Source of the DNA: an uncultured Clostridium sp.
GTDB lineage: Bacteria; Bacillota; Clostridia; Lachnospirales; Lachnospiraceae
Assembly (NCBI GenBank): GCA_946553025.1
Contig: CAMNRM010000010.1
Span: 1 to 64,000, forward strand
Length of the DNA: 64,000 bases
Direction of reading: 5' to 3'
Below, piece after piece: positions 35,314 to 45,600 of this stretch. Under the pieces are notes generated by a model. It was not told the DNA's origin and did not search any database. It was given only the letters and a program-made list of their open reading frames with translations. A program made the position numbers and the translations under genes. The stretch's first letter is position 1. Each line of letters begins with the position of its first letter.

Positions 35314-35553
35314 TTATTCCTCTTCCTTGATAAACGGAGATGGCGTATTCGTTCCCATCTCCCAGAGTTTTATACGGACATAGGCTTTTACCGCCCGGAT
35401 AATTAAAGCGACCAGAAACAGCGGAAAAACAACCATAACATAGAACCGGCGCTTCCAGTGTTTTCGGCGCTTGTTCCATTTGTCGATATTAAGCTGCACA
35501 GTGTAAATGGCTCCTTCTATTGGAGATAACTCCTTTTTCTTTTTTCTTAACAT
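35314..35553 (-). CDS. Small membrane protein
   Basis: 79 residues with a basic N-terminal half (KWNKRRKHWKRRF) followed by one membrane helix (YVMVVFPLFLVALIIRAVKA, about 38-57) and an acidic tail. GGAGGTAAGG precedes the ATG. No family recognised. Likely N-in with a cytoplasmic basic patch. Confidence 0.65.
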   Translation of the reverse strand: MLRKKKKELSPIEGAIYTVQLNIDKWNKRRKHWKRRFYVMVVFPLFLVALIIRAVKAYVRIKLWEMGTNTPSPFIKEEE

Positions 35554-35666
35554 CCTTACCTCCTTGTTTATCCGACGGCAGTTGAAATTTCGACTTTTTG
35601 ACCCCGGTATTTTTCTATTCTTTTTAAGCCCGGTGTTATTTTATTCTTTTTGCCCCCGGTATCCTA

Positions 35667-36200
35667 CTAGTCCTTTTCGTCCCCGCACATCAGCGTTCGC
35701 ATGGCAAAAGCGTAGATTTCCTGGCTTTTTCTCCTCCATTTGCTGCACATATGCTCTGCCTGCTGCTTGTCCGGCACAGCCAGGTTCAGTTCGATTAACG
35801 GGGTCTTTCCCTCCCGAACCTCACAGTGAACGATAAAATCCTGTCCCGTAGTTTTATAAAAATCCGAAATTACGCCGACCTCGTCGCGAAGGCGGAATTT
35901 ATTTTCTTTTAAATACTTATCCATATCTTCAACAATGGCAGGGGAAATCTTGTTTCCAAAAAAATCCAGCGTATCTAAGCCCTCTTTGGTGATCTCATAG
36001 CGGCTGCTGTTGCGGATCGTTTCTTTTTTTACCAGGCCTGCGTCCAGTAATTCATTCAATGCCTGCTGCAGCGTAAAGTAGGTCGTGTAATCATTTTCCA
36101 GGAAAAAATTGGAAAGCTGGGCGTTTGTTAAAGGAAAGCTTACCTGCTTGAGCATATAGAGATTCATCAGTTTGTATAACGTCATAGGTTCTGACAGCAT
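35667..36200 (-). CDS. DUF4364-family winged-helix protein
   Basis: 177 residues. MLSEPMTLYKLMNLYMLKQV and LTNAQLSNFFLENDYTTYFT followed by LQQALNELLDAGLV match DUF4364, a Clostridia family with an N-terminal winged helix suggesting DNA binding. The C-terminal half may sense a ligand or partner. It is divergent from the DUF5717 operon. Confidence 0.88.
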   Translation of the reverse strand: MLSEPMTLYKLMNLYMLKQVSFPLTNAQLSNFFLENDYTTYFTLQQALNELLDAGLVKKETIRNSSRYEITKEGLDTLDFFGNKISPAIVEDMDKYLKENKFRLRDEVGVISDFYKTTGQDFIVHCEVREGKTPLIELNLAVPDKQQAEHMCSKWRRKSQEIYAFAMRTLMCGDEKD

Positions 36201-36318
36201 GATCGTTTACCCGTATTTTCTTAGTTTTCAAACACTGTGGTTTTTTTGCAAAAAGTGTTCTTTTATACTATACCAACTTAAGTCTTTGAAATCAAGTGGA
36301 AATCATGAAGAAAATGAC

Positions 36319-36347
36319 TTGTTGTACAGGGCAAAAAAAGATATAAT
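36319..36347 (+). promoter_or_regulatory. Promoter of the DUF5717 operon
   Basis: TTGTTG (36319-36324), 17 bases, TATAAT (36342-36347), about 85 bases before the ATG. Confidence 0.6.
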
Positions 36348-36433
36348 AAAAGAGGTTATGCGATTTAACGCTTTTAAATTTAGTCTAACTATGCTAGAAT
36401 ATACTATTATGGAAAAATCTTGGGTGACGATAG

Positions 36434-39400
36434 ATGAAAGAACGAATTAACCGACTGGCCAGAGGTATGCTGGATATGGATGTTCCGCAGATTACAGGGC
36501 TTCCGGAGAAAATTATAGAAACCGTTTCGGCGGGAAAAAGGGAAACCAGGGAATTTTTTGTCAGCAGTGCAAATAATCTTCACATTAAGGGCCTGGTTTA
36601 TACCAATCATACCAGAGTAATGGTAGAAAATGCTTCCTTTGGGGGCCTGCGCAACCGGATTTCCTATCTGGTGGACGCAAGCTTCTTAGAAGACGGCGAT
36701 GTGATCAGCGGGGCTTTTGAACTGGTGACGAATGGCGGAGAGATTACCCTGCCTTTTATTTTTACTGCCCGTTTAGGGGCTTCCGGGCAGACGCTTGCAG
36801 GCTTAAAAACCGTGCGGGATTTTGCCGCTATGGCAAGAAAGCAACCGGAAACAGCACTCAGGCTGTTTAATTATCAGGATTTTACGGAAACGCTTTTTAT
36901 GCAGGATATCCATATCCGCACCATTTACGACGGGTTAAAGGGTCATGGGGACCGGGAAAACCAGCTGGAGGAATTTCTGGTTGCCTTAGGGGAAAAGCGT
37001 CCAACCGCGATTTCTATAAAAAAAGAACACCGAAAATATACCTATGCAAACGAAATGATTTATGATGAACTTGAAGTAAAGAAAAACTTCTGGGGCTATG
37101 TGTCGCTGACGGTAAAGGCGGATGCAGGCTTTTTGGATTTGCCGAAAAAACAGTTTAACAGTGCAGATTTTCAGGACGGCATTTGCAGGATTCCCTATCG
37201 GATTCTTGGCGAGAGGCTTCATCAGGGAAAAAATCTGGGAAGCATTCTTGTACACACGCCCAGAGAGTCTTTCCTTGTTTCGTTTGAAGTGGATATGGAA
37301 AATGCGGGGGATAACGGCAGGGAGAGCCGCCATCGCTTTAAAAAATCCCTGGGACAGTTTATGGCCCTGCGCCTGGAGGCGGCCTGCGGCTTAAAAACCA
37401 TGGGTTCCCTCCGGCGGAGGATGATTAAAGAACTGGATGTGATGAAGAGCGAGCCTTGGGATCAGGATCTGGCCTCGCTTTGGATGGCAGAGATTTTACT
37501 TTCGGCCGGAAAGAAGGAACAGGCGGCGCTGGAACTGGAGATGCGGCGGGAAGAAATCTTTATGGGCCGCCGGGATCACCTGGAGTATTACTGCTTTTTC
37601 CAGTACATCACGCAGAAGCTTCAGAAAAACCTGACCAAAAAAGAATCCCTGCTTCGCCTTGTCCGCAAATGCCTGACGGACAGGGAACATCCTTTTTTGT
37701 TTTTCCTGCGGATGGAATTAGACGACGAGGCCATGGAAACGCCGCTCACTCTTTTTAACGAGATGACGCAGCTCTATGACGACGGTCTTCACAGCCCGTT
37801 TCTGTATCTGCAGGCGCTGAAATTATTGCAGCAGCACATCGGGCTTTTGCAGAAGATGGATTCTTTTATGCTGCAGGTTCTGTATTTCGGAGCCAGAAAA
37901 GGGATTATCGGGGAGGAGATGGCGCTTGCCGTTGCCTGGGTTGCCAAAGAAGAGCGGCAGTACCTTCGTCTTCTTCACCGCACGCTCGTGCTGCTGTACA
38001 GACAATATCCGCAAAAGGATATACTTGAGGCAGTCTGCGGGCTGATGATTAAGGGCGATTGCAGAAAAGCGTCGGATTTTGCATGGTATGAGCGGGCTTT
38101 GGAAGCGGAAATCACGCTGACCAGACTGTATGAATATTATTTATATTCCCTTCCCCAGGATTATCATCACCTGCTGCCCAAGGAAGTTTTGCTTTATTTT
38201 TCTTATGGACATGACCTGGATCGCCGAAGTAAAGCTGTGTTGTATAAAAATATGCTTCTCTATCTTGAACCATCTTCCAGGATTTACCAGGAGTATGAGA
38301 AGGATATGGAACAGTTTGCCATGGAACAGCTTTTTTGCGGTCAGGTGGATAATCCCACGGCGGTGCTTTACAGCCGCATGATTTACCGGGATATGATCGA
38401 CGACCGGGTAGCCCGGGTTCTGCCCTCGATTCTGCGCACATGCCGGATTTCCTGTACGAATCCGCAGGTAAACAGCGTGGTTGTCCGCTATGAGGAGTTT
38501 CTGGAAGAGGAAATTTATCCGATCGTGGAGGGGGAAGCCTACGTCCCGCTGTTTTCCGACCGGGCCGTGCTCTTGTTCCAGGATGCTTTCGGCAATCGCT
38601 ACATGAATATCGCCTACACCAAAACGCCGATTATGGAGCAGCCGGAGCTGGAGGAGAGGTGTTTTGCCATCTATCCGGGACATCCCATGCTCTGTATGGC
38701 GGCCTGCCGGGCGATTGCCGCAGCCGAGGAGATGAACGAGGCCGGGGTGGAGATTCTGGAACGTTCCTTAACCGAACTTCCCTTAAACTTTCTCTACCGG
38801 AAAATCCTGCTTTCCAGGGTGATACGCTATTACCAGAAGCAGGCGGAAGACCTTGACCGGGTTTTAGCCGAGGGGAAACGGCCGGGCGGCACGGAAAATC
38901 CCTGCACCTACCTGCTGACTTTGGATATTGCGGCGCTTAACCGTCAGGAAAGGCTTTCGGTCTGCAGCACGCTGATCTGTCAGGATTATCTGGAAGAAGC
39001 TTACCTTCGCTTAAAAACCTACGGCTGGGAGGGGATGGAGTGGAAGCGTCTGGAAAAACTCTGCAGCAAGACGATTTTGGCCAATCTCTTTGATCAGGAT
39101 TATTTTCTTTTAAACCTGTCCTATCAGGTTTTTGCCCAGAACCGTGCTGACCGTGTTATCTTAGATTATCTGTGCGAACATTATAACGGAAACTCGATAC
39201 AGATGTATAAGCTTTTAACCCAGTCCATTTCCGCGCAGGTAGAAACCTATGATTTAGAGGAACGGCTGCTCTGCCAGATGATGTTTTCCGGCAGAACCAA
39301 CCACCTGGACAAGACCTTTAACTTTTACAAGAACCGGAAGAAGATGAGCGATCCGGTGAAGGCAGCCTATTTTACCACAAAGTCCATCGGCTATTTTCTT

Positions 39401-40036
39401 ATGCACCAGACGGCAAATGAGGAGGTTTTTTCATTTCTGGAATCGGTTATGGGCCGTTCGGAAAATATGGAAAAATTCCCCATCATCTATCTCCTGGCAT
39501 TGACCCGGTATTATTCGGAGTGCCGGATGCTGGATGATAACCAGAAAAAGCTTTGTCAGAGGATGAATGAACATCTGATCGAGAAAGGACTGGTCTTTCC
39601 TTATACCAAGAAGCTTTCCCGGTTTATCCCGGTTCCGCAGGAAATTATGGACAAGGCCATGGTTGCCTATGAGGGGAACAGGGAAGATCGGATCTCCCTT
39701 ATGGTTCGTATCCTTCCGGATGAAAGGGAGTTTCACCGGGAGGAAATGCGGCGGGTTTATCAGGGGATGTTTATCTGCCAGAAGGTACTCTTTGAGGGCG
39801 AAACCATGGAGTACCAGATTTACCGCCGAAAATCAAACGAAACCAAGGAAAAGGTAAAAGAGGGGAGCATTCACTGTGAACTGACGCCGGGAAGCTTAAA
39901 GGAAAGTCGTTTTGCCAGCTTAAATGAGATGGGGCTGTGTCTGAGTATGAAAGAGGAAGCAGGACTGAAAAAGAGCATGAAGGATTATTTAATTAAAAAT
40001 GCCGCATTAGAGGAACTGTTTCCTGTGATTGAATAA
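36434..40036 (+). CDS. DUF5717-family protein, 1200 residues
   Basis: Very long cytoplasmic protein with no signal peptide. The N-terminal 300 residues look like beta-sandwich modules (INRLARGMLDMDVPQITGLP; NLHIKGLVYTNHTRVMVENA); the rest is mainly helical with TPR/SEL-like units. I recall this as the Lachnospiraceae family DUF5717, of unknown role. It is followed by a DUF5716 gene and a third gene with stop/start overlaps, so the three form one translation-coupled operon. Confidence 0.75.
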   Translation: MKERINRLARGMLDMDVPQITGLPEKIIETVSAGKRETREFFVSSANNLHIKGLVYTNHTRVMVENASFGGLRNRISYLVDASFLEDGDVISGAFELVTNGGEITLPFIFTARLGASGQTLAGLKTVRDFAAMARKQPETALRLFNYQDFTETLFMQDIHIRTIYDGLKGHGDRENQLEEFLVALGEKRPTAISIKKEHRKYTYANEMIYDELEVKKNFWGYVSLTVKADAGFLDLPKKQFNSADFQDGICRIPYRILGERLHQGKNLGSILVHTPRESFLVSFEVDMENAGDNGRESRHRFKKSLGQFMALRLEAACGLKTMGSLRRRMIKELDVMKSEPWDQDLASLWMAEILLSAGKKEQAALELEMRREEIFMGRRDHLEYYCFFQYITQKLQKNLTKKESLLRLVRKCLTDREHPFLFFLRMELDDEAMETPLTLFNEMTQLYDDGLHSPFLYLQALKLLQQHIGLLQKMDSFMLQVLYFGARKGIIGEEMALAVAWVAKEERQYLRLLHRTLVLLYRQYPQKDILEAVCGLMIKGDCRKASDFAWYERALEAEITLTRLYEYYLYSLPQDYHHLLPKEVLLYFSYGHDLDRRSKAVLYKNMLLYLEPSSRIYQEYEKDMEQFAMEQLFCGQVDNPTAVLYSRMIYRDMIDDRVARVLPSILRTCRISCTNPQVNSVVVRYEEFLEEEIYPIVEGEAYVPLFSDRAVLLFQDAFGNRYMNIAYTKTPIMEQPELEERCFAIYPGHPMLCMAACRAIAAAEEMNEAGVEILERSLTELPLNFLYRKILLSRVIRYYQKQAEDLDRVLAEGKRPGGTENPCTYLLTLDIAALNRQERLSVCSTLICQDYLEEAYLRLKTYGWEGMEWKRLEKLCSKTILANLFDQDYFLLNLSYQVFAQNRADRVILDYLCEHYNGNSIQMYKLLTQSISAQVETYDLEERLLCQMMFSGRTNHLDKTFNFYKNRKKMSDPVKAAYFTTKSIGYFLMHQTANEEVFSFLESVMGRSENMEKFPIIYLLALTRYYSECRMLDDNQKKLCQRMNEHLIEKGLVFPYTKKLSRFIPVPQEIMDKAMVAYEGNREDRISLMVRILPDEREFHREEMRRVYQGMFICQKVLFEGETMEYQIYRRKSNETKEKVKEGSIHCELTPGSLKESRFASLNEMGLCLSMKEEAGLKKSMKDYLIKNAALEELFPVIE

Positions 40037-40052
40037 GCAAGGGGGAATGTCG

Positions 40053-41276
40053 ATGGATGGACTGATCGTCGGGATGGATTTATGCGGTGCCTACACCCAG
40101 GTCAGTTGTCTGGGAAAGGATAAGGTCTGGTCTTTTCCTACACAGATTTGTAAAAAGAAGCAGGAAAACCTGTGGTTTATCGGAGCGAAAGCCCATGAAC
40201 TTATGCTGTCCGGGGAAGGCGTGATGGCCGATAAGCTGCTTAGCCAGGCAAGGCGGGAGCGCTCCGTGGTGATTGACGGGGAAATGTTAAAGGGACGGGA
40301 ATTGCTGCAGAAGTTTTTAAAGCTGGTTCTGGATCAGGTGCAGAGAGAATGTAATAACAGCCGTATCCAGCAGCTGGTGATTACCCTGCCCAGTATCGAC
40401 AGCCTGATTATGGATCGTCTGCTCTACTGCGCGGATTATCTGGGGATATCCCGGGGACGTTTTCATGTGATCAGCCATGGAGAAAGCTTTCTCTACTATG
40501 TTTTAAATCAAAAGAAAGAAATCTGGTCCAGCTATGTCGGCCTGTTTACCCTTTCCCAGAACGGCCTCCGCTATGACGAGATGAAGGTACAGAAGGGAAT
40601 AAAGCAGACGACGGTGATTTCCGATTATGAAAACCTGGACGAACATTTTGATTTGAACTTACTGGAAACGGATTCCGGGATCAGGAAGGCCGATCGTATG
40701 CTGTGCACATTTGCCGAGCGATTATTGGCGAAAAAATTATTTTCGGCAGTACTGCTGACCGGAATAGGGTTTGAAAAGCAGGAATGGGCATCCGATTTTA
40801 TGGCTATGATCTGCAAGCGGCGGAAGGTTTACGGCGAAAGCTACCTCTTTGCCAAGGGAGCCGCCTACCGGGCCATGGATTATCTGCACGTTTCCAGCGA
40901 ATTTCCCTATGTGATGATCTGTGAAGGGCGCTTAAAGGCTTCCGTTTCCATGGAAGTAATGCACAAGGAAAAACTTACGCCCCTGGTGATTGCCGCTCCG
41001 GGAGATAACTGGTACGAAGTGCGGAGCACGCTGGAATTCATCCTGAATAATCAAAAAGAACTTGTTTTTCATATCCAGCACCTGGATTCACGCAGGAAAA
41101 ATGAAGTTACGATTCCCTTAGATGAATTTCCCTCCCGCCCCAACCGGACGACCCGGGTGCAGATGCGGGTTGCCTTCTTAGATGAGCGGACGATGGTGGT
41201 TATCGTCCAGGACAAGGGCTTTGGCGAACTGTTTCCGGCTTCCAATGTTGTGATACGCAAGGAGATTTCATTATGA
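40053..41276 (+). CDS. DUF5716-family protein with actin-like/Hsp70-like start
   Basis: 407 residues. DGLIVGMDLCGAYTQVSCLG at the N-terminus resembles the phosphate-1 loop of the actin/Hsp70 ATPase fold, and LLTGIGFEKQEW near 240 could be the adenosine loop. ATG 40053 has AAGGGGG seven bases upstream; an ATG at 40047 is too close. I recall it as DUF5716. It overlaps the next gene by four bases. Confidence 0.7.
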   Translation: MDGLIVGMDLCGAYTQVSCLGKDKVWSFPTQICKKKQENLWFIGAKAHELMLSGEGVMADKLLSQARRERSVVIDGEMLKGRELLQKFLKLVLDQVQRECNNSRIQQLVITLPSIDSLIMDRLLYCADYLGISRGRFHVISHGESFLYYVLNQKKEIWSSYVGLFTLSQNGLRYDEMKVQKGIKQTTVISDYENLDEHFDLNLLETDSGIRKADRMLCTFAERLLAKKLFSAVLLTGIGFEKQEWASDFMAMICKRRKVYGESYLFAKGAAYRAMDYLHVSSEFPYVMICEGRLKASVSMEVMHKEKLTPLVIAAPGDNWYEVRSTLEFILNNQKELVFHIQHLDSRRKNEVTIPLDEFPSRPNRTTRVQMRVAFLDERTMVVIVQDKGFGELFPASNVVIRKEISL

Positions 41277-42088
41277 GTTTACTGTTATGCCGGCTTGAAC
41301 CGGTAAAGCACCCGTTTGTCGTTGCAGAACTGGGTGTTCGTCTGTTTTCCTCCCAGGAATTATGCTATGTCATCTATGAAAATCCTCTGCTGGTGATGGA
41401 AGATTTTGTCGATGAACGGCTGATTCAGTTTATCCGGGAAGACCTGGATATGGATTTTCTGGCCGGAAAGCTGGAGAACTGGAAGAAAAGCGGAGAAGAC
41501 CCTGACAACATGCTTCTGCTGATTCTGGCCGAGTGTTCCTATTACACGTCGGGAGAGGTCAATCGCTACCGCCAGACCCTGATTCAGCTTCGGAAAAAAC
41601 ATCCGGCTGAGTTTGGAAAAATCCGGGCGGACTATCTGTTTGGCCGACGTCAGTACGGCAGAAGCATTGTGCTGTACGAAAAACTCCTGGAATTTCCCAA
41701 GGACAATGTAGTCAATGATTTATTTTTCAGCCGTGTATGGTGCTGTTTAGGTGCCTGCCATGCGCGGATGTTCCAGGCTGAAAAAGCTTATCGGGCGTAT
41801 GAAAAGGCATATTTTTACGACAACCGCAACGAAAAGATTCTGGAACAGATTTATTACTTAAAAGCCATGTTTCCCAATATCCCGATTGCTCCGCGGATGC
41901 AGTCCATGCTGAAACTGATTCGCAAAGAGGACTGGAACCAGCATATTGACCAGGCCCGAAAAAAAGGGGAAGAATCAGGGGCAGTAAAGGAACTGGATAA
42001 GCTGTTTTTAAAAGATGAGGCGCAGTGTATGGAGGGAGCCGCAAAGCTTGTGCAGCAGTGGAAGCAGGAATATCGGGGGATGATGTAG
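41273..42088 (+). CDS. TPR-like protein, third gene of the DUF5717 operon
   Basis: 271 residues, helical, with TPR-like stretches (YGRSIVLYEKLLEFPKDNVV; LGACHARMFQAEKAYRAYEK near 155-174). ATGA overlap with the DUF5716 stop shows coupling. No catalytic motif. It probably forms a complex with the two large partners. Confidence 0.65.
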   Translation: MSLLLCRLEPVKHPFVVAELGVRLFSSQELCYVIYENPLLVMEDFVDERLIQFIREDLDMDFLAGKLENWKKSGEDPDNMLLLILAECSYYTSGEVNRYRQTLIQLRKKHPAEFGKIRADYLFGRRQYGRSIVLYEKLLEFPKDNVVNDLFFSRVWCCLGACHARMFQAEKAYRAYEKAYFYDNRNEKILEQIYYLKAMFPNIPIAPRMQSMLKLIRKEDWNQHIDQARKKGEESGAVKELDKLFLKDEAQCMEGAAKLVQQWKQEYRGMM

Positions 42089-42101
42089 GAGGAAACAAAC
42101 G

Positions 42102-42599
42102 ATGAAATATGTTTATTGTCCGCAATGCGGGGAAAAACTGGGGGCCAAAATAATTGGGGATGAAGGAGAAGTTCCTTTTTGTAAAGCCTGCAGCCGACCA
42201 TGGTTTGACAGCTTTGCCACATGTACAATTACCTTAGTGATTAATGAGTATGATGAAGTTGCCCTGCTTCGCCAGGGCTATGTTTCGCAGGATTTTTATG
42301 TCTGCGTCGCAGGCTATATCAAGTGTGGGGAAACTGCGGAAGAAACCGCTGCCAGGGAGGTTTTTGAAGAACTTGGCCTGCCGGTGGAAGAACTCCGTTA
42401 TACAAGAAGTTATTTTATGGAAAAAAACGATATGCTGATGCTGGCTTTTGAAGCCCGGGTAAAGAAAGCAGAGTTTAAGCTTTCACAGGAAGTTGACCGG
42501 GCAGACTGGCTGACCTTTGAAGAGGCCCATGGGAAAATGCGGCCGGGGAGCATAGCCATTCAGCTTTTGGAGCGTTATTTTTCCGAAAAAAACCGATAG
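42102..42599 (+). CDS. NUDIX hydrolase with zinc-ribbon N-terminus
   Basis: 165 residues. A zinc ribbon (YCPQCGEKL ... FCKACSRPW, residues 4-33) precedes a NUDIX domain. The NUDIX box GYIKCGETAEETAAREVFEE, then LGL, is complete (about 73-95). NudC-like enzymes with this layout cleave NAD or deaminated nucleotides; the exact substrate is open. GTAGGAGGAAA precedes the ATG. Confidence 0.88.
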   Translation: MKYVYCPQCGEKLGAKIIGDEGEVPFCKACSRPWFDSFATCTITLVINEYDEVALLRQGYVSQDFYVCVAGYIKCGETAEETAAREVFEELGLPVEELRYTRSYFMEKNDMLMLAFEARVKKAEFKLSQEVDRADWLTFEEAHGKMRPGSIAIQLLERYFSEKNR

Positions 42600-42658
42600 C
42601 ATTGTGACCATACAGGAGGCGATGCGGTAACAGAATAGGATATAAGGGAGAGTGGATA

Positions 42659-45600
42659 ATGAAGCAGAAAATTGCTGCATTTTTAGTTATTTGTATGCTG
42701 CTTGAGATGCCAGGGGTTACACTGACAGCACAGGGAAGTACGAATAAACGTTTGGCAGAAGCTGCGCAGATTGTAACGGTAGCTGCGGACAAAGAAGAGA
42801 TTGAAAAACAGTTGGATACGGCAGGCGGACTCCGGCTGACGGTTAGAAATCTTTTGGGTGCACCAAACTGTAAGTTCCATATCTGGCTGGAGCCAAAGGG
42901 AAAGACGGCACAGCAGATGGAAGAAGACGAGTGGCCGGATGAAGAACTGGAAACCAAATGGGGCAGGGACCCGGAAACAGAAAGTGCAATTATCGATGCT
43001 GTTTTTGAAAACCGTGAGATTCCGGCCGGAAAATATGTGCTTCATCTGGAAGGGGTAGGCCCTGCGGGATTTTATCTTCCCTATCAGCAGGATATCACCA
43101 TCGAAGCCGGACAGACGTTAAAGCTTTTGCTGGCGAATGATTATCCGGAACATTATGACTATGAAAGCGAAAAAGACAACAGCAGGCGCAAGATGGGCAT
43201 TTTGGTTCCCGGAAACTTCCGTGCAGAGGAAAACGAAGATAAAGAAGAACTTTCCGAAGAAGACTTAAACGGGCTTTTAAGCTTTATCGACGGCAGGGAA
43301 ACGCAGGAAGAATCGAAGGTTTACTATGATATGAACGGCGACGGCGAGGTCGATCTGCGGGATCTGGAGTATTTTGTACGGTTTTATCACAATAAGGACA
43401 GACGTCTGGCTAAAGCCATTACGGCACCGCTGATTCTGCCTGGTATGGTGCAGCCTTTCGATCCGAGTAATGGAAATGAGATTTCAGATAAGCAGATTCA
43501 GGAGTTATTTTCCAGAACCGAAGAAAAGCAGGACGGAATGCTGTCATTTTCCGGCGTGTTAAAGGATCATGATATTGCCGAAGGCAATCCGGTGGAACTA
43601 GCTGCAGGCTTTACCCGTCCCGCGACGATCGAAGGTTTTGTGATTTACCCGCAGACCGGGTCGTTAAATGCAATGAAAGACGGAGAAGTGGTTTTTGAAG
43701 GCGAAGACGGCACGACCTATACCGTGACAATAAAAGACGGAAAACAGGTCGGTGATCCGGCAAAAGACAGTTCGCGGAAAGCTGCACAGACGACCACGAC
43801 ATCGAAAAACAGTTCGGTGACTAAGGCGACATCGTCCACGGCTGAATCACCCAAGGCGACATCTTCTTCGGTTCGCCGTACTGCTGCGAACAGAACCTTG
43901 CAGAAATCGTCGGCCGTCCGGGCGAAAGCTTATGCTACAGAACAGAGCGAAATACAGGCTAAGGAAGCGGACGAGGATAAGGGCATACAGGCAAAACCGG
44001 TAGTGATTGACCTGGGCAGCCAGATTCCGGTAAAGCGCATTATCATCCGTATCACGAAGACCATGGTGCAGAGCCATTTAGCAGAAATTGCCCGCGTGGA
44101 ATTTTTAAACGATATGGAAGATCATATTCCGGAGCCGGATCTTTCTATTCCGGACAGACTGAACGGAATTCCCGGAGATGCTATGTTTACGGTCAATTGG
44201 CGCAATCAGCCGAATGTAACTGGTTATGTGGTTGCGGTAACCGGCAAAACCATGAAGAGCGACGACGAACTGGAAGAGAAATTCCCAGAACAGACGGCAA
44301 ACACGATTACGGTTTCCGGTCTGGGCGGAGGAGAACTGGTTAATAACGACATTTATAAGGTTAAAGTTCGTTCGGTCAACGGCGACTGGAAAAGTCCCTG
44401 GAGTGAGGTTATCGAAGTAAGGCCGGAGGCGACAAAACGCCCTGAGCCGCCGGAGCAGATCTCGATTACGGGCGGTTCCCAGAAGCTTACCGTTAGCTGG
44501 AAGAAAATGAAGAGTACGGACTCCTATAATCTGTACTACCGGGAAAAGACAGGAACAGACACAGAATTTACAGCCATTGAAGGAATTACAGGAACCTCGA
44601 AGGAGATTACCGGATTAAAAGACAGCACGACCTATGAACTGTATATGACCGGACAGAATCAAATCGGGGTCAGCGATCCGTCCGAACGCTATGAAGGAAA
44701 AACCATTATTGTTGTACCGCCGGTAACACCGAACTTTAAACTCTTAAATGTTCCCAAGAAAGGCGGTGGGCCTTCGGATAAGATTGTCAGTGTAAATAAT
44801 CACGGCAACAGCGTGGCCTGTGATGAGTTTGCCACCGTGGACGGAATCTTTGAAACTTCCTGGATTAGAAATGACTGGGATGCCGGATGTGTTTACTTTG
44901 ACAACAATAAGTCCCCGATCATTACCTTTGACCAGGCGTATAAGATGGATACGGTAGTGATTATTCCGGATTATGAGCAGAAGTTTAATTATTCGGGATG
45001 CAAGCTTGTTTACTGGGATGAAGAGGATAAACAGGGAATTGCAGAAGGACGGCTTACCCGTCTGCTGGATAAGGACGGAATTCCTTACTATGAATTTATT
45101 GCCAAAGAACCATTTACAGCGAAAAAGGTTCGTGTGGCGGTAACAACCGGTTATAACCGAAGGATTAGTTTTGCCGAGTTAAAATTCTATGAGTATTATT
45201 CTCTGGAAGACGAAATCTTTGACATGTACACGGATACCCTCCACATCATGCTGAAAGACGATGTTACCGAGGATAAGATTAACGGATTTTATGAGCGTCT
45301 GGAGTATGTCGATCCGGTATCCGGTGAGAAAACGCCGCGCTATGCGTTCTTAAAGCAGGAACTGGATAATGCCATGGATCTTCTGCACAATAAGGGAAGT
45401 ATCGGCAGAATTCTCTATCTGGATGACAAGCTGACCAAGCGCAGTGACGGCCATATTAACTTTGGCGGCGGGTTAAATACCTGGCAGCCTCTTGGCGTTA
45501 CCGGTCTTGCCGGTGATAAGGTCATCCTGTATGTCGGCGGTGACGGAAAGATTGAAGGCGACAGCACAAGCTTAAGCGTCATTGCCACACAGTACTATGG

